NCBI RefSeq assembly: GCF_009905375.1
Contig: NC_133649.1
Coordinates: forward strand, 225,453,275-225,517,274
DNA from: Apium graveolens
Taxonomy: Eukaryota > Streptophyta > Magnoliopsida > Apiales > Apiaceae
DNA length: 64,000 nucleotides
Reading direction: 5' to 3'
The position numbers were made by a program, and so were the translations under genes. This document shows, in pieces, positions 44,525 through 57,800 of the stretch (the first letter of the stretch is position 1; every line of letters begins with the position of its first letter). The notes under the pieces are model-generated. The model searched no databases. It was not told where the DNA came from and worked only from the letters and a program-made list of their open reading frames with translations.

Positions 44525-47500
44525 TGTAATAACCCCAAAATTTTGAACTTTTTGTAACCCTTATGAATAGTGTTTTTGCTGAATAAGAAAAATTTTCATG
44601 CCACACTATGTAGGGGTTCTTTTATTGTTATTCTGAGATCATATTAGTACTCTTTATGATAAATGAGTGTATGTAAAGATCGCCAGAATCCAAATCCGAA
44701 CACTTTGATTTTTCCCGAAAATCCACCAGATATCGAAAGAATTGAGTATAAGGTAATAGGATAAAAAGGATTTAAATTCAAGGATTTTAAGAGAGGATCA
44801 TAAAAGGAATATAATGTATTGAGAAAGGTTAAGGGAACCCAAATAATAAGATCCCGGGTATGATCCCTCAAACGATAAACGAAAACGAAAGTTAAGCGAA
44901 CCGTATAACAGATCAGCGGTCATTAGCCAAGTAATTAGAAGCTAATCAAAGAGGTTAGTGGGGATGATGTCATCAAACCAATAAGAAGAGGACAAAGGTA
45001 GGAGGGTGACATCCCATGGTGACATAAGCATGACCAAGCAAATTGTGTTGTTGGTTGAATTAGAACCACACAAAAGTTACCATGGTAAAAAGGTAATAAA
45101 ATAAATCAAAAAACAACCAACCAAGCGAAAACATTTCATTTTCACCAAAAACAAAAAGCTATCTCACCATTCTTCATCAAAGCTCTCGGCTTTTTCTTCT
45201 TCTTCAAAGCAAGAAATTTAAAATCCTAGTTCCAAGCTTTGATAATTAGCAAGGTAATTATCTAAGACTCCTTATGCATAGATATAACTATCCTATAAGT
45301 TTGAGCTCCTAAATCATTCACAATCTCTTCCTAAAAATCATGGAAGAAGATGGTGAATAGTGTTTTTCAAGAACTAAAATTTTTGTTCTTGAGTTTTGTT
45401 TAGATTAAGCTTGGATAAAGACTTTTAAGGGTGATTCCAAGCTAATTACTTGATTCTCCACTCTCCAAGGAAGATATAACACCTCCAAACCCTAACTTTA
45501 CTTGAGTAATTAGGTTTAGTTTTGTTGTTATAATTCATGAGAGGCTTGATTGTTGTGTATGTAGAGGTTAGTTGGTTTTGTGAAGTTTTTGGAGTTGTAA
45601 TTCTTGGATTGTTGATTAATGAACTTAATTATAGTTTAAATTCATGTTTGAGAATGGTATAAATTGATAATATTGAGTTGTGGGGGCTGTTATGGTGAAG
45701 TATGGATGGAGTTTGGTTGGGATGTTGATTGCGAGTTGATTGTGAGATGATTTGGAGTGGTTTAAATTTGGGTAATCGCGTAAACATAGCCATCGTAATG
45801 TCCAATTTACTTTAGACTGTTTTTGTTCTTAACATTAGGACCCGTGAACTCACTGCTAGGTTTTGACCATTGCCATGATTAGATAGTTCATGTTACGAGC
45901 TTCGTTTTGATATGTAGTTGGTTTGATTCCGATGTACGGTTTAGGAGAAACGACCGTTTTAAGTAACGGCGTTTCGCGAACGAACCATTACCTCTCGCCT
46001 TACTTTGAAACATAGGTTAAAGACCTAAAAGGACTAATTGGAGTATGAAACATTTATGTAAAGTGTATTAGGCAGTTGGTAAGACACTCGCGAAAGAATC
46101 GCCTTAAAAATCTTAATGGTTAATTTATTAAAAATGGTGGAGCCGAGGGTACTCGAGCGACTTAAGAGAATCAGTAAGCGCAAAGCGAGCGTTAGAGTCT
46201 AAATTGGTTAAAGTATAGATTTATAAGTGACTTTGGTTTAATTCCAACTTATATGTTGTTTATACGTTACCAGACTCGTCACAAGCCATTTATTAATGAC
46301 TCCGCTTAATTTATTAATGAATATTATTTTAAATATTCATTCGAGAACTTATGACTCTGCTTAATTTATTAATGAATATTATTTTAAATATTCATTCGAG
46401 GACTTATGACTCCGCTTAATTTATTAATGAATATTATTATTTGGATATTCATTCGAGGACTTATGACTCCGATTATTTACTAATTATTATTCTTAATTTT
46501 ATTAAAGAATAATGTGTCGATAATCAAACTCACTTTTTTATTATTCAAATAAAGATAGTACTTTCATATAAGTATATCTTTGGTTATTTAATATACATTC
46601 CAAGTATAAGTTTTAAAACTTCTACTTCAATTATTTTTATAAAGATTATTCTTTATGAGAATATTATTTAAATAATAATATTCGGATATTTTCTAATAAA
46701 TTGGGACTGATTTATTTCATTAAATCAGCATTACTCCAAAAATTCTTAAAAATATTTGCGAGTCTTCAAAATGATTTTAAAAGTTAGAGCGGATCCCAAA
46801 ACTCATTTTTTTATATATTTAAGATCTTCCTTTCAAAGGGGATTTAAATATTCGCTCAAAACCTGAGGGATCCGGCTCTGTGGTGTGTTTTATATTCACA
46901 ACAAGGTTGCTATTTTGATAAAAGAGTTTTTGATTACTTACCCAATACTCGGGAAGTAAAATTCTTGGAACAAGTTAATCCATTAACAGGCATCGCCTGG
47001 GAAATATCGGTGAGTTTTCCTTTCCAACTAGATACGACTTCTTGGTGGAGCCGTATCAACAAGTTTCTACTTGGGGAAAGTGGGGACGAGCTTTACGTTT
47101 CAGAGTCATGGATTTCATCTGAACTACGAGTGGCGTAAGTGGTCGAGTGGCGCCGGCCCAGCCTGATTATATTGGCCCAAATGGCCTAGAAGTTCCGCAA
47201 GACGATACATTCCTTAGGAGTCCAGTGTTCGGTTGACAAGTAAATCCGACATGTTCTCCTCTACATGTAGAAAATGGTGGGGTTGCACTACTACGACTGA
47301 TCATCGTAAGTGGTCTTCCTGGCGCGACAAAACTCCCGTAATGAGTTCATCATCCAGTTGGACAATTCTGCAACACTACCCAGAGCATTTCGATCGAAAT
47401 GCTACGAATGGGTGGTTGCCGAAGCTTTGACAAAGTCAAACAGTTATAATGGTGTTTCCATTGAATGAAGTATCTCGTAACTTCATTTCCTTTAAAAATA

Positions 47501-48198
47501 TCTCAAAGATTGAATCTATTCAAGTTTTAACTTGTGGTCTCATCTATGGGATGACCTTTTGAAACTTATTATACTTTGAACAGTAGTAGTTCAAGCGGAT
47601 TTCTAAAAATGGTATAAGTATAGTGAAGTAGTTGGTAAATTCATCTTCCTTTAAGCTTATATCCAGTAAGTAATTACCTTACACTTGATAAAGGATTCTA
47701 GTAAGTTATCCATTTAGATACTTGCATTATTGTTTACACTTTATATTATCTTGCGAGCTGTAATGCTCACTCTTGCTTCATTTCTTCATCACACAACAAC
47801 AGTTAGGACAGATGGCCAGACTCAAGCAGACCCAGCGCAAGCGCGTGGGAAGCGTCCCGCGTCTTCCCGTTGATGTTGTAGCTGCAGAGGTAGATCTATT
47901 GGTAGATCAGGCATTCTACTTTTGGGAACCAAATATTGTATAATTATAACTTGTGGAAGATAATGGCAATTAACTGTAAATTTATCAAGCAATCATTTTG
48001 GGTTGTAATAACTTTTAAATTGTGGATTCAAGGACTTGTACTTATTTCAATTTTATCTCTGAGACTATAATGAGTTGTGGTGTGTGTTAGTGTGGGGTCA
48101 TAGCATAAGGTTATTTATTATTAATTAAGTGAAATGATATTGTGGAAAGAAAGACTGTGACGACCCGGATTCCCGACCCCGGATCTGGGGGTGTTACA
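44525..48198 (+). repeat. 3' LTR of Tekay element
   Basis: Starts TGTAATAACC after the polypurine tract and ends GTGTTACA. It keeps the 5' end that the other LTR lacks, but has an internal deletion of about 460 bp near 46290 relative to 36127-36590, next to the minisatellite. It carries the leader ORF at 47812-47889. Confidence 0.9.
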
Positions 48199-48440
48199 CA
48201 AGATGACATGGATGATATTGATGAACATATAGCATTCATATCCAGAAGATTTGCCAAGCTCAAATTCAAAAAGAATTTTGGAGCAGCCAAGCCAAATAGA
48301 AACATGGTGGATAAATCCAAATTTAAATGTTTCAAATATGGCTTGGCAGGGCATTTTGTCAGTGAGTGTAGAAAGTCTGATTCTAGAAAAAAGAAGTTTG
48401 AGCCTGTTGATTATAAACAGTGTTGCCTAGTAAAGATACA
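48199..48440 (+). pseudogene. gag: copia A gag, second part with zinc knuckle
   Basis: Continues the Gag begun at 34078: 'DDMDDIDEHIAFISRRF', then a basic stretch and a knuckle CFKYGLAGHFVSEC in which the second Cys of C-x2-C is replaced by Tyr. Some codons between 34880 and 48199 are missing. The frame ends at 48440, where the LTR of element C starts TGTTGCCTAG. Confidence 0.75.
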
Positions 48441-48684
48441 ATTCTTTAAGGGGGGTTGGATACAATTGTATAAATGTTTTGAACAAGTAATAAAATATAA
48501 CAACTTTTTATATTTTTGATAAAAACTGTTACAAAATCCTCTCAAGAAATACTGATGTTCTTGAAAGCTGCTAGGTCGAATGATCCTCGAGTGTTATTCA
48601 CTAAGTGATGACCTAAACTGTGTTTATATACTACACAGCTACAACAAATTAATCTAAGATATGCATTATCAAAAACTAACTGAA

Positions 48685-49260
48685 TGTTAGATATATTTGT
48701 GATGTCATGTCTAATCTGTCGTGTTTAGTTTCAGAACTTAATATCAGGACTTATCAAGACTTACTGGAAATTAGAACTTACTAAAGTCAGAACTTATATC
48801 AGAACTTAAGGCCATCAGGATTTATATCAGGACTTAAGTGCGGGTACTTCAGATAAGGAATGCAGCTGTTTTACATGAGAGGATCTTGACTAAAACAAAA
48901 GAAGATATGCATGAAGAGGTGGACGACTAGAAGACTTATAAAAAGATAATATCTGATTGATATATTTTAGGAGACATAATTATATTCCATATCAATTAGA
49001 AGATATCTTGTAACTGTGTACTATATAAACACAGCTTAGGGTTTACACTATAAGTGTTATCATTCACGAGAACATTATTCATTGTAACCTAGCAGCGCTT
49101 AGTGATATTGTTCATCACTGAGAGAGTAGTTTAACCTACTTTGTAATAGAGTTTATTATATTTAATAAACTTGATTACTGTTACATACTTGTGTTCTAAA
49201 TCGATTTGATTGTATAAACACTATATTCAACCCCCTTTTATAGTGTTGTATGACCTAACA
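48685..49260 (+). repeat. 5' LTR of copia D
   Basis: TGTTAGATAT...CCTAACA. Clear TATA box TATATAAA at 49022-49029 (59223-59230 in the 3' LTR). Repeated 'tcagaactta' / 'tcaggactta' decamers at about 48732-48840 form a U3 repeat cluster. Confidence 0.92.
49022..49029 (+). promoter_or_regulatory. TATA box of copia D LTR
   Basis: TATATAAA, conserved in both LTRs, about 230 bp before the LTR end, consistent with the U3/R boundary being shortly downstream. Confidence 0.6.
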
Positions 49261-49315
49261 AGTGGTATTAGAGCCTCTCTGTTGATATACAAACAGCGAG
49301 ATCCAGTTTACAATC

Positions 49316-51103
49316 ATGTCTAAGGAAACGGAAACTCCACTTAAGCCCACTAAAACTCAAGATACTCAAATCAATCAAACTCATAGTCGATATGAGAGTA
49401 TTAGGGTTCCCATACTGAGAGCATCTGAGTATCCTATATGGAAGGTAAAGATGGCTATATTTCTGGAAGCCACAGATCCAGAATACCTTGACAGAATTAA
49501 TGATGGACCATATAAGCCTACCAAGCTCTCTGTTATAGTTGCTGATCAACCAGCAAAGATGATACCAAAGGAGAAAGGTGATTATACACCTGAAGACATC
49601 TCATCTATTGCAAAGGATGCAAGGGTAAAGCATCTGCTTCATAGTGCAATTGACAATGTCATGTCAAACAGGGTAATTGGATGCAAGACTGTAAAGTAAA
49701 TATGGGATGCTTTGGAGACAAGATGCCAGGGAACTGAAGCCATCAAAAAGAACAGGAAGATTATACTCACACAAGAGTATGAGCACTTTGATTCAAAAGC
49801 TGATGAATCATTAACTGATTTATATGACAGGTTTTCCAAACTATTGAATGAGTTGTCACTGGTGGACAAGGAATATGATCTTGAAGATTCAAATCTAAAA
49901 TTTCTTTTAGCTCTTCCTGAAAATTGGGATTTGAAGTCTACTACCATAAGAGACAACTATGACCTTGCTGAAACTACTCTTGATGAAATTTATGGTATGC
50001 TCAAGACTCATGAACTTGAGATGGATCAAAGTAGCAAAAGACATGGAAGAAAGTCAAAGACAGTTGCTCTTAAAGCTGAAGAGGAATCTCCTAAAGTGGT
50101 TTTCTCAAAGAGGGGCAAAGGAAAGGCTCTCATCATACAGACTGATTCAGAGTCATCATATTCTAATGATGATGATTCATTATCTGAAAATTTATCTGAA
50201 TTGGATGTTGATGCAGAGATGATGCAACTATGTGCTCTTATGGTGAAGGGTATCACAAAGATAGCCTACAAGAAATTCAGAAAGGGCAAGAAGTTTTCCA
50301 GGAAAGGTGGAAGTTCTGAAAAGAAAGGGTTCAGAAAGTCTGAAGGGAAAGGAGGAAAGTCTGACAGAGGAGACAACTCAAATGTCAAATGCTACAATTG
50401 TGGTGAAAGAGGCCACATCTCTCCTGACTGCAAGAAGGGAAAAATTGATAAAGGCCAGGCACTTATCACAAAGAAGAAAAACTAGGCAGACACTTCAGAT
50501 TCGGAAGAAGAGGTGAACTATGCCTTGATGGCAAATGCTGATAGTAGTTCTGAAACTGCTGAATTGAAGGTACCTCATTCAACTCTTGCTTTTCATATTG
50601 AGGATATTTCCGAGCTAAGATTATATCTTAAAACCATGTTCATTAGTTTTAAAGATCAGACTTTAGAAAATGAAACATTAAAATCTGAAAGTCTTGCTCT
50701 TAAAAACAGAAATGACTACTTAGACAAAAAGTTAGTTATATTCCATCAAACTCAGAAAGAAAGAGATGAGGCTTTGTATGTTAGAGATGAACTGCTAAAA
50801 TTGAATAAATCATTTAAATCTGAACTGGAAAAGGAAAAGGAGATAATCAAAACTTGGACTAACTCTGGAAGAACAACTCAGAAAACCTTAGAAAATGGAA
50901 ATTGGAAAGAAGGACTAGGTTACCTAGATGATAAAGAAGAAAAGGAAACTGTGTCATCTAAATCAAACTTTACCAAGAAAGCTGAAAAGTCAAAGGTAAA
51001 TCCTGTTAAATTTGTTGCAAAAACTGATGTGTCAAAATCTGAAAAGATAAATGATTCTAAAACAGAAGTCAAAGAAAAGTCAACTTCTGACAAATTAAAA
51101 TAG
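49316..51103 (+). pseudogene. gag: copia D gag
   Basis: Gag in a single frame from the ATG at 49316, ending at the TAG at 51101. It has a core with 'YPIWKVKMAIFLEA', 'LTDLYDRFSKLLNEL' and 'KFLLALPENWD', a basic linker and the knuckle CYNCGERGHISPDC (about 50392), then a coiled-coil-like Glu/Lys-rich stretch (about 50640-50860). In-frame stops are at 49697 and about 50483. It would coat the RNA in virus-like particles. Confidence 0.85.
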
Positions 51104-53526
51104 GATAAACCAACCGTGGTAAATGTTGGCTTAATGACAAAAAATTAGCTTAAGTATAAGCTGAAAGAGATTAAAAATGTGAACAAGGTAAAGGATGCTA
51201 GGAATAATAGGAATGGAAAGGAAGGTGTGAATAAAAGCAATAATTATATGCCTGTTCCTAATGCTCCTAGAAAGAAATGCTATAATTGTGGAAACTCTAA
51301 CCATCTTGCTACTTTTTGCAGGAAAAATAAAGATATAAACTCTTTACCTCCTAGATCAGGAGTTAAGAGTCAATCTGTTAGGTTTAAACCATAAAATCCT
51401 TGTTTTCATTGTGGTAGTTTATGGCATTCTATTTATACTTGTAAGAAATATCATAGTTTGTACTATGATTATTATCAAATAAAACCTTCTTTAAAGAAAG
51501 TTAGTGTAATTCCTTCTAGTATAAATTCTGATGCAAAGTCTGATAAAAAGCATGTTAGCATAAACTCTAAAACTAAATCCGCTGCAAATGCTAACAAACT
51601 TAAAAAGGCCAAAGGATCCAAGCAAGTATGGGTCTTTAAAACTAACCAATAGTGGTCTTTGTGATTGCAAGGCAATAGGAAAAATATCCTGGTTCTGGAC
51701 AATGGATGTTCAGGACATATGACTGGAAATAGAGCCCTGCTATTAGACTTTATGGAGAAAGCTGGCCCAGGATTTTCTTATGGAGATGGCAATATGGGAA
51801 AGACTCTAGGATATGGCAATATCAATCTTGGGAATGTCATAATTGAAACAGTAGCTCTTGTCTCAGGACTTAAACACAATCTGCTAAGTGTGAGTCAAAT
51901 CTGTGACAGAGGTTATCATGTGGATTTCTTTGAAGAACACTGTGAAGTTGTAAGTAATTCTATAGGCAAAGTGGTTCTGAAAGGTTACAGACATGGTAAC
52001 ATATATGAAGCCAGACTTTCAACAAACTCTAATGGTTCTGCAATCTGTCTGTTAAGCAAAGCATCAATTGAAGAAAGCTGGAATTGGCACAAGAGACTCT
52101 CTCATTTAAATTTTAACAACATAAATGAGCTAGTAAAGAAAGATCTTGTGAGAGGACTGCCAAAATCAATATTTGCTCCTTATGGCCTTTGTGATTCATG
52201 TCAAAAGGCAAAACAAAGAAAATTTTCATTCAAGAGCAAATCTGAATCCTCAATTCTTGAGCCTTATCACCTACTGCATGTTGATCTATTTGGTCCAGTC
52301 AATGTCATGTCCATTGCAAAGAAGAAATATGATATGGTTATAGTGGATGAGTTCACAAGATACACTTGGCTGTATTTCTTGCACAAGAAGAATGAAACTG
52401 CATCTACTCTAACTGATCATGTCAGACAGGTGGATAAATTAGTCAAAGATTCGTTAAAATAATAAGAAGTGATAATGGCATTGAGTTCAAGAATTCAATC
52501 ATGGAAGAGTTCTGCAAAGAGCATGGAATAAAGCAGGAATTTTTTTCATCTAGAACTCCACAACAGAATGGAGTTGTAGAAAGAAAGAACAGAAATCTTA
52601 TTGAAGTTGCACGAACTATGCTTGATGAAGCAAAGCTACCAACCTATTTTTGGGCTGAAGCTGTGCAGACTGCTTGTTTTACACAGAATGCTACACTCAT
52701 AAACAAGCATGGAAAAACACCATATGAGATGGTGAAGAAAAAGAAGCCAAATCTGAAATACTTTCATGTATTTGGATGCAAGTGTTTTGTTCTTAAGACT
52801 CATCCTGAAAAGCTATCAAAATTTGATCTAAAAGCTGATGAAGGAATTTTTGTTGGATATCCACTTTCCACAAAAGCCTTCAGAGTCTATAATTTAAGAA
52901 CAATGGTTGTCATGGAATATATCAATGTATCTTTTGATGATGAAAAGATTACTGGACTTGAAGATTTCAATGATCATGATCAGCTGAGATTTGAGAATGA
53001 AGATATAAATTATGATTCTGTAAATTCTGATGACCTAAATCCTGATACTGTAAGTTCTGACGAGTTAAATTCTGATTTCATTGAAACTGTGGTAACTACT
53101 CCAAAGGAAAATGCACCTGTTCAGGGGGAGCAAGATGATAAACATACCACATCTCAAGACTCTCAAGAAACATCAGAACCAGTCACTAGCTCTTCAAGTT
53201 CTGATTCATCAAGTTCCGATGAGCCAAATTCTGATAATTCTGGAAACTCTGATTCTTCAATTCCTAAAGGATCCAACTAAAATTTTGAAATTTCAGAGAG
53301 CATAACTTCAGGGGGAGCATCAGAAAATGCTGATGGAGACAACATGGATCATGGGGGAGGATCCAATTCTAGAAATCAACTTCCATCTGCAAGGAAGTGG
53401 ACTAAAGAACACACACCTGACTTAATAATTGGAGATCCTGAAGCGGGTGTCAGAACTAAAACTGCAACATCAAATGAATGTCTCTATCATTCAAGTTACT
53501 CTGATAGTGTTTTAAATTTTCTTTGA
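51104..53526 (+). pseudogene. pol: copia D knuckles, protease and integrase
   Basis: Continues gag in the same frame after stops at 51101, about 51146, 51392 and about 51650. Two further knuckles occur (CYNCGNSNHLATFC near 51280, CFHCGSLWHSIYTC near 51400). The protease has 'VLDNGCSGHMTG' (D-x-G-C-S-G-H-M-T, typical of Sireviruses). A GAG-pre-integrase segment 'WHKRLSHLNF' follows, then integrase with 'HVDLFGPV', 'IIRSDNGIEF' and 'PQQNGVVERKN'. A frameshift near 52460 splits integrase, and a stop lies at 53278. The frame ends soon after 'TPDLIIGDPEAGVRT', exactly where RT should begin. Confidence 0.85.
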
Positions 53527-54876
53527 CTATTCAATCCAATGAGGATTATCTTGTTAGGTGCTGACTTGGTAGTCTTTAACAAACTATGTATCCCATGTTT
53601 GAATTAGTTGTTTATGTGGAAATCAATAACACAAGTAAATTCTGATTTTGATCTTAGTCAAATTTACTTTGTGTATCTTATTACTAAGTCACAAACTAGA
53701 TTTATGCTTCTTATTTGTCAAATTCTGATGTCAGTAAATCTTAAAAATGAACTACATGCTTGATAAGTCTCACTTATCTGAAGAAAATAAAAGAAAAGAA
53801 AAAATTGAAATCAGGTACTCCTTTGAGATCTAGAGTAATTTATGTGAGAGGAAAGATCCAAGTGCATTGCTGGTATTAAGTAATATGCATTAGAAAAGCA
53901 ATTTTTTCTTGGTGACTTTTCACATTCTCTGATTACTGGAGAAATATTCTGATAATAGCATAAATTCTGATAGCAGTTGTAACTCATTTACACTGAAAAG
54001 CCACTGTCAAAAGAATTTCAAAAGATGCATAAAATGAGCACAAACAGTTGAGGTGGATACTTGCATAAATTTATTCTATAGTAGACTTCAAAATTAAAGA
54101 CAGATTTTAAGCACTTTTCTTAGTTATGCCTTATTTCTAAGATATACTGAAGTTTATCAGACTTTAATCTTTATCTGATCATTTTCACATACACATACAC
54201 TATCACTCCATATGAATGATGAAAATTACTGTGGTGATTAAGTTGTTTCTGACAAACAGTAAAGTATTATTTGCATAAATTATGAGGACAAGTTCTAATG
54301 AAAGTTCTGATGATTAAACTCTGAAGAAACCAGTCAGTATTTGTGTGAAGAAACACAGAAACAGTCATTTATTTGTTTTTAGGAGCCATGTTCTGATGAC
54401 CGTTAAATTCTGATAATAGTCAAGTTCTGATGCAAATCTTGATGTTTACGTGACATTATTTATTTACTTGACTTATTTGTAGTTTTTACTGTAACGGACA
54501 TATTTTATCAGAAAATAATTAGGTGAGATAAAAATAGTGATAATTATTTGGTTGATGGGTTACATGTTTGTTTTGGTAACAGCATGTGAGCAATAATTAT
54601 TTCATATTTCTTGTGCCCACTAATTACTGCCCTGACTATTTACTGCGTGATAGTGTCAAATATTTGTTCTGCTTTTCAAAAAGAGCCATTGAGTGGAAAG
54701 AGTATAAATATTAGAGATAAAAAATTATACAAATCTTTTACCTTATCTCTTACTTTAATCTCTTTTTTCTTTTACTCTCTCTCTCTCTTTTTCTCTCTAT
54801 TTTCTGACGGACTTTCTTACAGGCATTTTATCAAACACCTTGCAAACACACGATTTTCACTTGATTTCTCACAGAA
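53527..54876 (+). other. spacer between integrase remnant and 3' ORF in copia D
   Basis: No coding similarity is seen. There are many short 'aattctgat' and 'aagttctgat' repeats, a feature shared with the coding regions on both sides. A pyrimidine-rich stretch (about 54770-54800) precedes the 3' ORF. The missing RT/RNase H would map to the left edge. Confidence 0.6.
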
Positions 54877-57800
54877 ATGGCACCTAAAGATATTATCTAT
54901 GATGGAGCCAAGTTTGTCCCCAACAACTACATGGTTATTCTCAACAAGGACGAGGCTCCTTCAGAACTTCACTTCATTTAAGACTTTCTATCTCGAAGTG
55001 AAATTGGGTATGCTCTGACCCAACCACAAATTTTCTCAGGCAAGCAAATTCTGGAATTCTGGAGGTCTGGGGTATATGATGATGGTGGTGAAAATGGGTC
55101 CCCAAGTATCATTTTCACAACTGGGGAAGATGAGCATCTGGTTACCTTGTCCACTATTCGACAAGCATTGCAACTACCAGAAAACTGTACTTTCAGTTCA
55201 CAAGTTGGGGAGTCAGCTCTTCAAAATATGATGGCAAACCGTGGGTATGAAAAATCTTTGTCCAAGCTGGGACATCTGAAGAGGCCCTACATCAGGAGGG
55301 AGTGGAGCTTCTTTTTCCACTGTATTACTAAGGCCTTTGCCAATAAATGCTCCAACTTTGATGTTATACCAATCCTGAGTCAGCAAATTGGGTATGCTCT
55401 TATTAATCAAACTCATTTTGATTATGCTAGTGTTGTACTAGGTTTTATAGGTGATAGGATGAAAGAAGATAGCAACACAGTTTATTTTGCTAGATTATGT
55501 CAGCTTATATATAATTTTTGTTGTTCTGATGCACCTCAACACTTTAGTGAGACAATTAAACCCTTTAAACTTCACAAAAGGGCTTTCACAGACTTATAAT
55601 CTGCTGATAATAAGAAGAATGTACTAAGACCCCTCCAGATTCCTCAATCTGTAAAACAGTTATTAGTAAATTATGATCCTCACACATACAGTACCATATA
55701 TCCTGATGTAGCACTAGCATAACCTCCACCTACACAACCTACCAATACTCAACCAGCTCAATCCTCTCAACCACAACCATCACAGCCTACCATCAGAACC
55801 TACTTTCAACCAGCACAATTCTCTCAACCAACCTCTGGTACTTCTCAAAAGGTGCCAGTTGTAAAATCTACTACAACATCCTCTAGGCCCAAAAGAACTA
55901 TCTCTATGCCTAAATCTCCACCAAGGAGAAGAAGGAGGATTATTCTGAGGGATGAATCTGATGAAGAAGAACAGGTGCAGGTTCCAGTATCAGAACCTGT
56001 GACAGTAGAAGCTGAAGAGGTAATTCCTCAGAAACAGAATGAAGCTAAGGGTTCTAGTCTTCAGAAAAGAAAAAGGTCTTCAAACTCTGATACAGATAAT
56101 GTCTCTCTTATATCTAAGAAATCTAGATCAAAGAAGAAGAGAGCAGGTGTGAGAATAACACAAGCTCAATATGAAGAAGCTGAGGAAGGGGATCAAGAAT
56201 CTCTGATCTCATCAGAACCAATAGTGATTGAAGCTCTACCTCAACCTGAAGACACTGTTCCAGACACAGTGATCACACCTCCTATCTCTCCACTCAGAGA
56301 AACAGCTACAGTTGAAGATTCAGGATTAAGTCCTGAAATTGACATTCATAGACTGAACATTCCATCTGTCTTGTTTCTGGAAGCACCACAAGGACAAGTG
56401 ACAACTCCACCTGTTTCTCCATTAAATGCTGAAATACCAACTACTCCAATTCTGGATGTGGAAACAGATGAAGTTGTACCAGAATCTCCTATAGCCACAA
56501 ACACTCTTGTGTTATCAGAAGATGATGAGCTTCTAGCAAGTTCTGGAGAGTCAGCTCCAGTAAATGCTCCAGCTCCAATTCTTGGAAATGAGGGACTAGT
56601 GAAATATGTTGAAGAAGAAGCTCCTGTTCCTTGGGAGGAAACTCACAGAGGAGTTGAATGGACTAAGAAGTGGAATGAATCTGACTTCATTCCCAGCTCA
56701 AAATTTCTATCAAATCATATTGCAAAAGCTGATGAGTTGCTGACAAATTATGATTTTAAAGCACAACTTAAAGTCACTGCTCTCAGTACTAAATCTCTTC
56801 AAGGTCTACACTCCACAACTCAAGCAAAGGTTGATAAACTTCAAGAAACAACTGATAAGCTAGACATGGAGATCAAATTAGACAAAAAGAGGTTTATCAT
56901 ACCTATTCAAGAGAAAGTGAAAGCAATTGAGAAAGTTCAAGAAAAGTAGCAGGCCCAAGTGGATGAGGTTTTGCAAAATCAAGCTGCTCAACAAATTCAA
57001 TTAACTGAAATCCAATCTTCAGTGCAACTTCTTCTCTCACTACTTCTGACAGATGATGCCAAAAAGGGGGAGAAGGTAGTTAAGTCCAAATGCTCAACTA
57101 GCCTAACTCTGAAGAAGAAGGATGATAAGGGAGATGATCAGGGAAACTCTAGCAAGGGTAAAGGTCAAGTTCAAAACAACAAAGTTTCTTCACAGAAACT
57201 AATTTCTGATTCTAGCAAATCTTCTATACAGAAGAATACAAGTTCTGAAGCTGTAAATGCTCAAGTTCTGAAAGCAAGTTCTGATGATCAAAGTCTGATG
57301 ATAAAGCCTGATATTCTGATTCAGTTTGGAAGTCAAGACTCTCAGAAGTTTTTACAAACTCTGAAACTTAAGGGAAGGGAGACTACCGTCTACTATAAGG
57401 ATCCCAAGATTCAGACTCTTGATGAAGAAATTGCTAAAAGATTGTTTCTCAAGGATAATCCCGGAATGGATTTAGAGACTCTAAAGGAGGAAGAAGCTAG
57501 ATTTGCAGCTGAGAAGACAAATTTTAAATCTAAAGCTTCTAATGCAAAGAAACCTCCAAGGACTAAGAAAAAAGGCATTGTGATCAAGGAAAGGTCAACT
57601 TCTGAGGCTTCAAAGCCCAAGACAAGATCACAAGTTGAAATTGATCCCAAGGCAAAAGGGAAAGGAAAGATTGATGAACCAACAAAGAAACAGGAGATGA
57701 AGATTACTCAAATCCTGATGAATCCTGTGTGCAAAATGGTTCAGGTTTTTGATGATACAGCTGCAGAAGATGAAGCTGTTGAAACTCTGAAAAGAAGAAA

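Larger units (their letters stand above)
34881..48198 (+). mobile_element. Tekay/Del-type chromovirus (Ty3/gypsy) element B
   Basis: Order: 5' LTR (34881-38503, lacking its first 529 bp), tRNA-Met primer site at 38508-38520, acidic leader ORF, gag, pol with C-terminal chromodomain-like tail, polypurine tract (GGAGGGGAGAC, 44514-44524), 3' LTR (44525-48198). The internal part is only about 6 kb while an intact LTR is about 4 kb. It lies within copia A gag. The right flank CAAGA has no left partner because the left junction is deleted. gag and pol carry several stops and frameshifts. Confidence 0.9.
21507..48440 (+). mobile_element. Sirevirus-like copia element A, split by two gypsy insertions
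   Basis: The 5' LTR runs 21507-22168 and resumes at 33657-34047, about 1.05 kb once the Athila element is set aside. It starts TGTTAGGAAT and ends ...GGAATAACA. The tRNA-Met primer site is at 34050-34061 and gag begins at 34078. The Tekay element interrupts gag from 34881 to 48198, and gag resumes at 48199-48440, where element C begins. Everything downstream of gag lies outside the window or is lost. The candidate left target duplication is AATAT (21502-21506); its partner is not visible. Confidence 0.8.
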
